From Algibacter sp045066735 (GTDB lineage: Bacteria > Bacteroidota > Bacteroidia > Flavobacteriales > Flavobacteriaceae), in NCBI RefSeq assembly GCF_045066735.1, contig NZ_JBISHH010000025.1:558001-622000 (forward strand): a stretch of DNA of 64,000 nucleotides, read 5' to 3'. The stretch's first letter is position 1. Every line of letters begins with the position of its first letter. This document shows, one piece after another, positions 44,439 through 52,817 of this stretch. The notes beneath the pieces are model-generated. The model was not told the origin of the DNA and did not search any database. It was given only the letters and a program-made list of their open reading frames with translations. The position numbers and the translations under genes were made by a program.

Positions 44439-45587
44439 ATGACAAGAAAATTAAGAATGGGAATGATAGGTGGCGGTGCCGGATCATTCATCGGAGATGT
44501 ACACCGCAGAGCCGCAGCCATTGATGGTATGATAGAATTAGTTTGCGGGGCTTTTAGTAGTAATGAAGAAAAGTCCAAAACATCAGGAAAAGCATTATAT
44601 CTTCCAGAAGATAGGTGCTATGGTAGTTTTGAGGAAATGATTTTAAAAGAAAAGGAACTTCCTGAAGGTATTCGTATGGATTTTGTTTCTATTGTAACGC
44701 CAAATCATATGCATTTTCCTCCTGCAAAATTAGCTTTAGAAAATGGGTTTAATGTGGTTTGCGATAAGCCGATGACGTTAACATTAGAGGAAGCTATCGC
44801 TTTAGAAACTATAATTGAAAAAAGCGGAAAGCTTTTTGCTTTAACGCATAATTACACTGGTCACCCCATGGTAAAGCAAGCGCGAGCTATGGTTGCTAAA
44901 GGTGATTTGGGTAAAATTAGAAAAATACAAGTGCAATACTTGCAAGGTTGGTTGTCTACGGCTGTAGAGCAAACCGGACAGAAACAGGCCTCTTGGCGAG
45001 TAGACCCGAGTAAATCTGGTATTGGTGGTGCTTTAGGTGATATTGGAACACATGCTGAAAATTTAGCCGAATACATTACAGGTCTAAAAATTGAAGAACT
45101 TGCTGCAGATTTAGGAAAGTTTGGAGAAGGCCGTGTGCTTGATGACGATGGTAATTTATTACTGCGTATGGAGAATGGAGCTAAAGGTACCATGTCTATT
45201 TCGCAAATTGCTTTAGGAGAAGAAAATAATTTAGCTATAAAGGTTTATGGCGAAAAAGGAAGCTTGGAATGGCATCAAGAAAATCCGAACCAATTAATTA
45301 CGCATTGGTTAGAAGAGCCTGTTAAAATATATACACCAAATGGGAATAACTTATATGAAGAAGCCCTAAATGTTTCTCGTATTCCGGCAGGACATCCAGA
45401 AGGATATTTAGAAGCTTTTGCAACTATTTATAAAAATTTCGCAACACATTTAATGGCTGTTTTAAATGGTGAAACTATTGATAAACCAGATTATCCAACG
45501 GTGAAAGATGGTATTCGAGGTATGCAATTTATTTATGCAGCCGTAGCAAGTGATAAAAATAATGCTGCTTGGACAAAAATAGAATAA
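44439..45587 (+). CDS. Gfo/Idh/MocA family oxidoreductase
   Basis: A 382-residue NAD(P)-dependent enzyme. The N-terminal Rossmann domain has GMIGGGAGSFIGDVHRRAA (residues 8-26), the nicotinamide motif CDKPMTLTLEEA and TPNHMHF. The C-terminal half has GGALGDIGTHAENLAEY with the conserved Asp and His. Relatives oxidise the C3 hydroxyl of glucosides, inositols or similar. With DUF1080 and ThuA genes downstream, a glycoside 3-dehydrogenase role is likely but inferred. Confidence 0.92.
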   Translation: MTRKLRMGMIGGGAGSFIGDVHRRAAAIDGMIELVCGAFSSNEEKSKTSGKALYLPEDRCYGSFEEMILKEKELPEGIRMDFVSIVTPNHMHFPPAKLALENGFNVVCDKPMTLTLEEAIALETIIEKSGKLFALTHNYTGHPMVKQARAMVAKGDLGKIRKIQVQYLQGWLSTAVEQTGQKQASWRVDPSKSGIGGALGDIGTHAENLAEYITGLKIEELAADLGKFGEGRVLDDDGNLLLRMENGAKGTMSISQIALGEENNLAIKVYGEKGSLEWHQENPNQLITHWLEEPVKIYTPNGNNLYEEALNVSRIPAGHPEGYLEAFATIYKNFATHLMAVLNGETIDKPDYPTVKDGIRGMQFIYAAVASDKNNAAWTKIE

Positions 45588-45613
45588 CGATATAACTAAA
45601 ATTGGTGGATGTT

Positions 45614-45696
45614 GCGTTAGGGATTGAACGGCCTGTTTAAGCTCCCCGACCAACGGAAGGGAGCGAGTAGAGAAAGCCCGACCCTTGGGTAACGCC
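45614..45696 (+). repeat. Dispersed structured repeat, copy B
   Basis: Begins GCGTTAGGGATTGAACGGC and ends GGGTAACGCC, so the ends pair (GCGTTA / TAACGC). Inner arms are GCTCCC / GGGAGC and a short CCC / GGG. The core GAGAAAGCCCGACCC matches copies A and C. It lies inside an operon, 20 bases before the ATG of the TIM-barrel gene. Confidence 0.88.
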
Positions 45697-45716
45697 AAAA
45701 AAAAACAAGATAAAAC

Positions 45717-46769
45717 ATGAAAACAATAAAAGGACCGGCTATTTTTTTAGCGCAATTTGCAGGAAGTGAAGCGCCATTTGATACTTTAGATAATTTATGT
45801 AAATGGGCTGCCGATTTGGGGTATAAGGGCATTCAAATTCCAACCTGGGAAACGGGATTAATCGATATTGAAAAAGCTGCCGAAAGTCAAACCTACTGCG
45901 ATGAGCTAAAAGGAAAAGTGAATTCGTATGGATTAGAAATCACAGAATTATCTACACATCTACAAGGGCAGTTAGTGGCTGTAAATCCCGCTTATGATAC
46001 TTTATTTGATGGTTTTGCTCCCGATGCTGTAAAAGGAAATCCAAAAGCAAGAACGGAATGGGCGATTGATTTTGTTAAAAAATCGGGAACAGCAAGTGGG
46101 CGTTTAGGTTTAAAATCTCATGCATCATTTTCTGGCGCGTTATTGTGGCATACTATGTATCCATGGCCGCAGCGTCCTCAAGGTTTAGTGGAAATGGGAT
46201 TTGAAGAATTGGCAAAGCGTTGGACTCCAATTTTAAATCATTTTGACGAACACGGAGTAGATATTTGTTACGAGCTTCATCCTGGAGAAGATTTACATGA
46301 TGGTGTATCTTTTGAGCGTTTTTTAGAAGCTACTGAAAATCATAAACGTGCTAATATTCTTTACGATCCGAGTCATTTTGTACTTCAACAATTAGATTAT
46401 TTAAAATTCATAGATTATTATCACGAACGTATTAAGGCGTTTCATGTAAAAGATGCAGAATTTAATATGTCTGGTAAACAAGGTGTTTACGGTGGTTATT
46501 CCGATTGGCAAGATCGTGCTGGTCGTTTTAGATCTTTAGGAGATGGACAAGTAGATTTTAAAAGTATTTTCACAAAACTTACCAAGTACGACTGCGACGT
46601 TTGGGCAGTAATGGAGTGGGAGTGCTGTATAAAATCTTCAAGTCAAGGGGCTAGAGAAGGTGCGCCATTTATCGAGAAACACATTATTGAAGCAGCAGAG
46701 CGTAGCTTTGATGATTTTGCTGGAGCAAAGCCAGATGAAGCCTATTTAAAAAGTATATTAGGAATTTAA
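45717..46769 (+). CDS. Sugar phosphate isomerase/epimerase-type TIM-barrel protein
   Basis: A 350-residue protein of the xylose-isomerase-like/AP-endonuclease 2 fold. Likely metal ligands are in ICYELHPGEDLHDG (Glu and His), YDPSHFVLQ (Asp, His), FHVKDAEF (His) and MEWECC (Glu). In keto-sugar loci such proteins isomerise or eliminate the oxidised sugar; the exact reaction is not shown. A dispersed repeat occupies its leader, and its TAA shares a base with the ATG of the next gene. Confidence 0.9.
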   Translation: MKTIKGPAIFLAQFAGSEAPFDTLDNLCKWAADLGYKGIQIPTWETGLIDIEKAAESQTYCDELKGKVNSYGLEITELSTHLQGQLVAVNPAYDTLFDGFAPDAVKGNPKARTEWAIDFVKKSGTASGRLGLKSHASFSGALLWHTMYPWPQRPQGLVEMGFEELAKRWTPILNHFDEHGVDICYELHPGEDLHDGVSFERFLEATENHKRANILYDPSHFVLQQLDYLKFIDYYHERIKAFHVKDAEFNMSGKQGVYGGYSDWQDRAGRFRSLGDGQVDFKSIFTKLTKYDCDVWAVMEWECCIKSSSQGAREGAPFIEKHIIEAAERSFDDFAGAKPDEAYLKSILGI

Positions 46770-47560
46770 TGAATAAAGGTTTAATAATTTTAATAGCGCT
46801 GGTTTTTATTTCTTGTAACAATAAAGTTGTGTTTGTTGATTCCGAACATAAAGTGGATTCTCAGCAAGAGCTTATGGAACCAACAGAGCCAAAAGCTACT
46901 GAGGCTTGGGAACCTAAACCCAAAGTGGTTACAGTGCACGAGGATACTAAAATTCCATCGGATGCCATTGTATTATTTAATGGTGAAAATTTCAGTGAAT
47001 GGGAGTCCTCTGCTGATGCTTCAGGTGTGGAATGGATTTTAAATTCAGATAAAAGCATGACTGTTAAAAACAAAGCAGGCGATATACAAACCAAACGTAA
47101 TTTTGGGGATATTCAACTTCATTTAGAATGGAAATCTTCAGAAAAAATAAAAGGTAAGGGGCAAAGTCGTTCTAATAGTGGTGTCTTTATCCAAGGCAGA
47201 TATGAAGTGCAAGTATTGGATAATAATAACAACGAAACCTATGTAAATGGTCAAGTAGGCTCTATATACAAGCAAAGTATTCCGCTAGCTCAGGCATCTT
47301 CAAAAATAGGGCATTGGAATATTTATGATATAATTTATCATGCTCCCGTATTTAGTGAAGCAGGCGATAAAACAAAAGCGGGTACAATAACGGTGCTTCA
47401 TAATGGTGTGTTAATTCAAGATCATTATAAAATTAAAGGCTCTACAGCATTTATTGGCTGGCCTAAAAACACCCCACACGGAAAAGCACCAATTAAGTTG
47501 CAAGATCATCGGGATAATAGTGGTGTTAGTTATAGAAATATTTGGGTAAGAGAATTATAA
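46769..47560 (+). CDS. DUF1080 (3-keto-disaccharide hydrolase family) lipoprotein
   Basis: A 263-residue lipoprotein (signal ending VFISC) with one DUF1080 domain from about residue 65. Blocks are LFNGENFSEWE, SNSGVFIQGRYEVQVLD and the C-terminal LQDHRDNSGVSYRNIWVREL. Known members cleave 3-keto-glycosides, several by beta-elimination. It probably acts in the periplasm on substrate oxidised by a dehydrogenase. It starts on the last base of the preceding stop codon, so it is translationally coupled. Confidence 0.9.
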   Translation: MNKGLIILIALVFISCNNKVVFVDSEHKVDSQQELMEPTEPKATEAWEPKPKVVTVHEDTKIPSDAIVLFNGENFSEWESSADASGVEWILNSDKSMTVKNKAGDIQTKRNFGDIQLHLEWKSSEKIKGKGQSRSNSGVFIQGRYEVQVLDNNNNETYVNGQVGSIYKQSIPLAQASSKIGHWNIYDIIYHAPVFSEAGDKTKAGTITVLHNGVLIQDHYKIKGSTAFIGWPKNTPHGKAPIKLQDHRDNSGVSYRNIWVREL

Positions 47561-47573
47561 AAAAATAGAAATT

Positions 47574-48551
47574 ATGATAAATCGTATTGTTGTTTTACTA
47601 ATTAGTCTTTGTTTTATTAGCAATAGCTATTCGTGTAATCCAATTAAAAGTAAAATAAAAGTACTTATTGTTGATGGACAAAATAATCATACGGTTTGGC
47701 CAAAGTCCACCATCATGATGAAACAATATCTTGAGGAGACAGGTATGTTTACTGTAGATATTGCTAGAACTAAGTATTTAAATAATAGTGAGCAAAATAA
47801 AGAATGGTTAGGATTTGCAAAGGTTGAAGAAGGGATTGAAGGCAAGCCGAAAACGGATCCAGATTTTAATCCTAAATTTTCAAAATATGATGTAGTGATT
47901 TCTAACTTTGGACATAAAGCTGCTTCGTGGCCAGATAAAGTACAAAAGAATTTTGAAAAATATATTAAAAAAGGAGGTGGTTTTGTAAGTGTACATGCAG
48001 CTGACAATAGTTTTCCAGAATGGACGGCTTATAACGAAATGATTGCCATTGGTGGTTGGGGAGGACGTACGGAAAAGCATGGTCCATACCTATATATTGA
48101 TAAAGACAATAAGCCTAAAAAAGATTACAGTCCGGGTAATGGCGGAACGCATGGTAAAAGAGAGGCTTTTGCTGTAACTAACTACAATACAGAGCATCCA
48201 ATTACTAAAGGTATGCCAAAGGTTTGGATGCATGCACCAGATGAATGTTATGCGTTTTTAAGAGGTCCAGCCGAAAATGTAACCATTTTAGCTACTGCTG
48301 TATCTACTAAGAAAAAGCCAGAGTTGGAACAAAAAGAACCTGTAGTCATGGTTATAAACTATGGTAAAGGCCGAATATTCCATACTACTTTGGGGCACGA
48401 CACTAAATCTTTTGAATGTGTCGGTTTTATAACTTTACTAAAACGAGGGGTAGAGTGGGCTGCAACTAATAAAGTGACTCAAACGGAGTTGCCAGATGAT
48501 TTTCCGTCTGCTAACACCCCATCTTCAAGAAATTTCAATTTCGTAAAATAG
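47574..48551 (+). CDS. Secreted ThuA domain-containing protein
   Basis: A 325-residue exported protein (signal around residues 1-20, SNSYSC giving a possible lipid-bearing Cys). The ThuA glutamine-amidotransferase-like fold covers the mature part: KVLIVDGQNNHTVWP, GGFVSVHAADNSFP and the late GRIFHTTLGHDTKSF. ThuA-like proteins take part in metabolism of 3-keto-trehalose and related keto-disaccharides. It is the last gene of the MFS-to-ThuA operon, which supports a keto-sugar role. Confidence 0.9.
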   Translation: MINRIVVLLISLCFISNSYSCNPIKSKIKVLIVDGQNNHTVWPKSTIMMKQYLEETGMFTVDIARTKYLNNSEQNKEWLGFAKVEEGIEGKPKTDPDFNPKFSKYDVVISNFGHKAASWPDKVQKNFEKYIKKGGGFVSVHAADNSFPEWTAYNEMIAIGGWGGRTEKHGPYLYIDKDNKPKKDYSPGNGGTHGKREAFAVTNYNTEHPITKGMPKVWMHAPDECYAFLRGPAENVTILATAVSTKKKPELEQKEPVVMVINYGKGRIFHTTLGHDTKSFECVGFITLLKRGVEWAATNKVTQTELPDDFPSANTPSSRNFNFVK

Positions 48552-48625
48552 GAATATTGAATTTTTTAAGAAATATTAATCTATCTCTGCTTTTCGATAA
48601 TAAAAATGTGAGATTAATATAATTG

Positions 48626-48673
48626 CACAACATTAAATATAAATATGCTCTATTTTTTATATTTAATGTTGTG
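48626..48673 (+). repeat. 18-bp perfect inverted repeat overlapping the arg promoter
   Basis: CACAACATTAAATATAAA (48626-48643) is exactly complementary to 48656-48673, with 12 bases between. No T run follows. The right arm contains the -33 TTG of the arg promoter, so it could be an operator as well as, or instead of, the ThuA operon's end. Confidence 0.8.
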
Positions 48674-48698
48674 TAATCCATAATTAGTTGTAATTTTG
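48669..48698 (+). promoter_or_regulatory. Consensus promoter of the arginine operon (TTG-N19-TAATTTTG)
   Basis: Both elements perfect with 19-base spacing. The predicted start near 48703 gives a leader of about 330 bases before the first structural gene. Confidence 0.8.
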
Positions 48699-48699
48699 C

Positions 48700-48900
48700 G
48701 GCTTATATTAACGAAAGGGGCTCACGCCGACGATTTAGAGTTAATTTTTAAGGTAGTTATTCAGTGAAAACAGGAAACAACATATCTCTTATCTCTTCTG
48801 CTTTAGTAGTAAATACTATAGCATCTGTTGTGCGTTTTCCTCAAACTCGCCCCTAGGGGCTTTTCAGTTTAAGAAAGCTATTCGCTTTCGAATTTTCGTT
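48700..48900 (+). promoter_or_regulatory. Attenuator-like leader of the arginine operon
   Basis: The leader holds GGGGC (48717-48721), a short GTG frame (48764-48856), the palindrome GCCCCTAGGGGC (48849-48860) followed by four T, and a second hairpin GAAAGC / GCTTTC (48873-48889) before T-rich sequence. GGGGC can pair with GCCCC, so the first element could compete with the hairpin. The layout fits translation-coupled attenuation; no experiment supports it. Confidence 0.5.
48764..48856 (+). CDS. Candidate leader peptide of the arginine operon
   Basis: A 30-codon frame with a GTG start, reading MKTGNNISLISSALVVN and ending ASVVRFPQTRP before TAG. The stop codon lies in the centre of the palindrome GCCCCTAGGGGC, so a ribosome finishing or stalling near the Arg codons (24 and 29) would cover the hairpin. 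No ATG is available in frame after the stop at 48749. It has no recognisable domain. Confidence 0.42.
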   Translation: MKTGNNISLISSALVVNTIASVVRFPQTRP

Positions 48901-49032
48901 ATTTTTTAAAAATTAAATAAATCATCCTTAAATTAAGTATGGTTTAAAGAATATTTTAGGTTTAAGAATCAATTATTGATTTTTAAGTTATCGATTAAAT
49001 TGAATATTGGTTTTGCAAAACAACACACTAAA

Positions 49033-49599
49033 ATGGATACTACATTGCACATGGATATAAATACGGTTATAGAGCAAGCGGAGCTATATTGTGATGAACA
49101 GGATATAGAAATTAAGTTAGTCTATAAGCTTTCAAACAAAACTTTAGAAATTATTTCAGAAAGATCAAAAGAGCTTAATACTTTGTATTATGTTGATGTA
49201 GAAATGCTTAGAAAGCGTTCTGAAAATGGTTGTTTTATATTGAAAAAAAACGATCGTATTTATGGTCATATTTTTGTTCATGAACACTTAGTAAAAGGGC
49301 ATTCTGTTTTTGAGCGTACATCGTTATGGGTAGATCGAGATTGTAGAAGTTATAACCTTGGTTTATTATTAATGGCTAGAATGACCGAGTTATTTTCTGA
49401 TTTTTTTTTAATTTCGGTGGCACAGACTCCTAAAGTACATCACTACAATGAAATGCTTGGGATGACGCATGTTCGCTTGTCTAATATGTCTGCTGTGTTG
49501 GTTGAAGAACTTGAGAAATTAGGGAAATTGCGGGATGAGTTTAGTTTTAGGTATTATGTTAATGAATGCTTCAAATCTGAGATAGGACAATTAAAATAA
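49033..49599 (+). CDS. GNAT family acyltransferase, first gene of the arginine operon
   Basis: A 188-residue cytoplasmic protein. The GNAT core is weak but visible: GHIFVHEHLVKGHSVFERTSLWVDRDCRS followed by LGLLLMARMTEL and SVAQTPKVHHYNEMLGMTH. Heading an arginine operon that lacks a standard argA or argJ, it is a good candidate for the enzyme that acylates glutamate (succinyl- or acetyl-CoA). This is inference from position. The ATG at 49033 is chosen over an in-frame TTG at 48976 because the extra residues add no conserved sequence. Confidence 0.75.
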   Translation: MDTTLHMDINTVIEQAELYCDEQDIEIKLVYKLSNKTLEIISERSKELNTLYYVDVEMLRKRSENGCFILKKNDRIYGHIFVHEHLVKGHSVFERTSLWVDRDCRSYNLGLLLMARMTELFSDFFLISVAQTPKVHHYNEMLGMTHVRLSNMSAVLVEELEKLGKLRDEFSFRYYVNECFKSEIGQLK

Positions 49600-49622
49600 A
49601 TAAGTTATACAAATATAATTAA

Positions 49623-50798
49623 ATGAAAAAATTAGTAATAGCATATAGTGGAGGTTTAGATACATCATATTGCGCAGTAAGTTTATCTAAAGAATACGAT
49701 GTACACGCTGTTAGTGTTAATACAGGTGGATTTACTCCTGAAGAAATTGAACATATTGAAAGTAACGCTTATAAAATGGGCGTTTCAACTTACAAAAATA
49801 TTGATGCCGTAGCTACATTTTACAACAAAGTAGTTAAGTATTTAATTTTTGGAAACGTTTTAAAAAATGGTACCTATCCATTGTCTGTAAGTGCAGAACG
49901 TATTATTCAAGCTATTGAAATTATAGAATATGCTAAAAGTATTGATGCAGAGTATATTGCGCATGGTAGTACTGGTGCAGGGAATGACCAAGTACGTTTT
50001 GATATGATTTTTCAAACCTTGGCACCGAACATTAAAATTATTACGCCAATTAGAGATAAGAAATTAGCAAGACAAGAAGAAATAGATTATTTAAAAGCTG
50101 AAGGTATTGATATGCCATGGGAAAAATCTAAGTATTCTGTAAATAAAGGGCTTTGGGGAACTAGTGTAGGAGGTGTTGAGACCTTAAATTCTGAAAAACC
50201 ATTGCCTAGTGAAGCATATCCATCGCAATTAGAAAAAGAAGGTGAAGAGAAAGTAACGCTAACATTTAAAAATGGAGAGTTTGTAGCTTTAAATGGAGAA
50301 GAAAATGCACCAGAAGTTAATATTGAAAACTTAAATAACATAGCTTCTGCTTATGCTATTGGTAGAGATATTCACGTTGGAGATACCATTGTTGGAACTA
50401 AAGGACGTGTTGGTTTTGAAGCTGCAGCTGCTTTAATTACTGTAAAAGCACATCACTTGTTAGAGAAGCATACTTTAACAAAATGGCAATTACAACATAA
50501 AGATTATCTTTCTAGTTTTTACGGTATGCATTTGCATGAAGGACAATATTTAGACCCAGTAATGAGAGATACGGAAGCATTTTTACAAAGTTCTCAGAAA
50601 ATGGTTTCTGGAGATGTTGTAGTTTCTTTAAAACCTTACCATTTTTCATTAGATGGAATAGTATCTAAGCACGATTTAATGTCGAGCAAGTTTAGTACTT
50701 ACGGCGAAGAAAATAAAGCGTGGACTGCAGATGATGCTAAAGGATTCATCAAAATTATAGGGAATCAAAATAAAATATACAGACAAGTAAATTCTTAG
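49623..50798 (+). CDS. argG: Argininosuccinate synthase
   Basis: Joins citrulline and aspartate with ATP. It has 391 residues with the N-terminal ATP-pyrophosphatase loop AYSGGLDTSYCAVSL (residues 5-19), AHGSTGAGNDQVRFD and KYSVNKGLWGTSVGG. It lies 23 bases after the GNAT gene and 3 bases before argC. Confidence 0.96.
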   Translation: MKKLVIAYSGGLDTSYCAVSLSKEYDVHAVSVNTGGFTPEEIEHIESNAYKMGVSTYKNIDAVATFYNKVVKYLIFGNVLKNGTYPLSVSAERIIQAIEIIEYAKSIDAEYIAHGSTGAGNDQVRFDMIFQTLAPNIKIITPIRDKKLARQEEIDYLKAEGIDMPWEKSKYSVNKGLWGTSVGGVETLNSEKPLPSEAYPSQLEKEGEEKVTLTFKNGEFVALNGEENAPEVNIENLNNIASAYAIGRDIHVGDTIVGTKGRVGFEAAAALITVKAHHLLEKHTLTKWQLQHKDYLSSFYGMHLHEGQYLDPVMRDTEAFLQSSQKMVSGDVVVSLKPYHFSLDGIVSKHDLMSSKFSTYGEENKAWTADDAKGFIKIIGNQNKIYRQVNS

Positions 50799-50801
50799 AA
50801 T

Positions 50802-51779
50802 ATGATTAATGTTGGAATTATTGGTGGAGCTGGTTATACAGCAGGAGAGTTAATTAGATTATTAATTAATCACCCTGAAACCAAAATAGATTTTGTTTTT
50901 AGTACAAGTAACGCTGGGAATAAAATTAGTAAAGTGCACCAAGACTTAGTAGGGACTTTAGATTTAGAATTCACAGATACTGTAAATCCAAAAGTTGATG
51001 TTCTTTTTTTATGCCTAGGCCATGGTAATTCTGTTAAGTTTTTGGAGGCTAATACATTTTCTGATGATACAAAAATTATAGATTTAGGAAATGATTTTAG
51101 ATTAGAAGCCGATAAAGTTTTTAAAGGAAAATCATTTGTTTATGGTTTACCAGAACTAAATAAAGAAGCAGTTGTCAGTGCAAATTATATTGCAAACCCA
51201 GGGTGTTTTGCTACAGCTATACAATTAGGTTTGTTGCCATTGGCAAATGCTGGTTTATTGAATAAGGATGTTCATATTAATGCGGTAACGGGTGCTACTG
51301 GTGCGGGAACATCGTTGTCTGCAACTACCCATTTTACATGGAGAGATAATAACTTTTCGTATTACAAACCGTTTACTCACCAGCACTTAGGAGAAATAAA
51401 TCAATCGGTTAAGCAATTACAAAGTAATTTTGCTGCCGATATTTTATTTATGCCAAATAGAGGCGATTTTTCTAGAGGTATTTTTGCTACGCTTTATACT
51501 GAATTTACTGGTACAATTGATGATGCAAAGGCGATGTATAAAGATTTTTATAAAGATGCTAAATTTACTTTTGTGTCTGATGAAGAATTACATTTAAAAC
51601 AAGTAGTAAATACTAATAAATGTTTAATACATTTACATAAACATAACGGTAAATTATTGGTAACTAGTATTATTGATAATTTATTGAAAGGAGCTTCAGG
51701 ACAAGCCGTGCAAAACATGAATTTAATGTTTGGTTTAGAAGAAGCTACTGGGTTAGGTTTAAAAGCGACTTATTTCTAG
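50802..51779 (+). CDS. argC: N-acyl-gamma-glutamyl-phosphate reductase
   Basis: NADPH-dependent reduction of the acyl-glutamyl phosphate. It has 325 residues with the Rossmann motif IGGAGYTAGELIRLL (residues 6-20), catalytic Cys in ANPGCFATAIQLG and AVTGATGAGTSLS. Whether the acyl group is acetyl or succinyl is not shown by this protein. It is followed by a 241-base spacer with a repeat copy, then proC. Confidence 0.96.
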   Translation: MINVGIIGGAGYTAGELIRLLINHPETKIDFVFSTSNAGNKISKVHQDLVGTLDLEFTDTVNPKVDVLFLCLGHGNSVKFLEANTFSDDTKIIDLGNDFRLEADKVFKGKSFVYGLPELNKEAVVSANYIANPGCFATAIQLGLLPLANAGLLNKDVHINAVTGATGAGTSLSATTHFTWRDNNFSYYKPFTHQHLGEINQSVKQLQSNFAADILFMPNRGDFSRGIFATLYTEFTGTIDDAKAMYKDFYKDAKFTFVSDEELHLKQVVNTNKCLIHLHKHNGKLLVTSIIDNLLKGASGQAVQNMNLMFGLEEATGLGLKATYF

Positions 51780-51811
51780 AATGTTTTAGATTTTGAGTAT
51801 GCACACCTGAG

Positions 51812-51950
51812 TGGCGGATTAAGTATGAAAGGGCTTGTTTGAAGGTACCTAACTACCGTGAAAACTAGTAGTGAAATATTTATATTCGTGAGTTCTTTTT
51901 AATTTAGAACGAAAACCAGCGAATAGCGACCACTCCTTGTGATAACGCCA
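51812..51950 (+). repeat. Diverged member of the dispersed structured repeat, copy D
   Basis: Starts TGGCGGATTA and ends TAACGCCA followed by AAAAA, so the termini pair as in copies A-C. An inner GCTTGTTTGAAG and AGCGAATAGCGAC block resemble the conserved cores. Inner arms include ACTAC / GTAGT and GTTCT / AGAAC. Identity to the other copies is low, so membership is less sure. It lies inside the arg operon between argC and proC. Confidence 0.5.
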
Positions 51951-51971
51951 AAAAATAATTAATTAAGACTA

Positions 51972-51990
51972 TTTCTGTTTTTCGCAGAAA
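51972..51990 (+). repeat. Short hairpin before proC
   Basis: TTTCTG / CAGAAA with a 7-base loop, followed by CATAAAAG, 31 bases before the proC ATG. A similar element precedes argH at 58974-58991. Confidence 0.5.
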
Positions 51991-52020
51991 CATAAAAGAA
52001 CGTATATAAAATAAGGCCAT

Positions 52021-52815
52021 ATGAGAGTAGCCATAATTGGAGCAGGTAGCTTAGGGCAATCGATAGCTAAGGGTTTATTAAGCTCGGAAGCGTTAACGAG
52101 TTTATATTTAACTAAACGAAACTTGAATGCTTTAAAGGATTTTGATGCTTCGGATAAAGTCACTTTAACTACAGATAATATTGAAGCTGTCCAGCATGCG
52201 GATATTCTTATTTTTGCCATTCAACCCAGACATTTTGAGGGTATTTTAAATGAGCTAAAACCACATTTAAGTAAAAACCATGTTTTAATTTCTGTAATTA
52301 CCGGTTTTGCAATTGCAAGAATAGAGGCTATTGTTGGTGAAACTAGTTATGTTGTTCGTGCTATGCCAAATACCGCGGCATCTGTGGGACAATCAATGAC
52401 CTGTATTTCTACCAATAAAAAAGGAAAAGAAAAAATAGATTTAGCCATGACTATCTTTAATAGTATGGGGACCTCGTTGGAAATTCCAGAGGAACAATTG
52501 CAAGCAGCTACCGTAATTTGTGCGAGTGGAATTGCCTTTTGGATGCGCTTAATTCGTGCAACAACGCAAGGAGCTGTTCAATTAGGGTTCGAAGCTCATG
52601 AAGCCCACCAGCTAGCTATGCAAACTTGTTTTGGAGCCGCTAGTTTATTAAAACAATCGGGTAAACATCCAGAGGAAGAAATAGACCGTGTAACTACGCC
52701 TAGTGGTTGTACTATTGAGGGTTTAAACGAAATGGAACACCGTGGTTTAAGCTCGTCACTTATAAAAGGAATTAATGCATCTTTTGAGAAAATTAACCAG
52801 ATAAAAAATAATTAG
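52021..52815 (+). CDS. proC: Pyrroline-5-carboxylate reductase
   Basis: Last step of proline synthesis. It has 264 residues with an N-terminal NADP motif AIIGAGSLGQSIAKG (residues 4-18), VVRAMPNTAASVGQS and the C-terminal signature TPSGCTIEGLNEMEHRGL. It lies within the arginine operon, 3 bases before argD. With proA and proB downstream, all proline genes are on the arginine transcript. Confidence 0.96.
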   Translation: MRVAIIGAGSLGQSIAKGLLSSEALTSLYLTKRNLNALKDFDASDKVTLTTDNIEAVQHADILIFAIQPRHFEGILNELKPHLSKNHVLISVITGFAIARIEAIVGETSYVVRAMPNTAASVGQSMTCISTNKKGKEKIDLAMTIFNSMGTSLEIPEEQLQAATVICASGIAFWMRLIRATTQGAVQLGFEAHEAHQLAMQTCFGAASLLKQSGKHPEEEIDRVTTPSGCTIEGLNEMEHRGLSSSLIKGINASFEKINQIKNN

Positions 52816-52817
52816 CT

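Noticed and set aside
48976..49032. TTG at 48976 as start of the GNAT gene
   Set aside because: The added 19 residues show no conserved feature, and ATG at 49033 is available.
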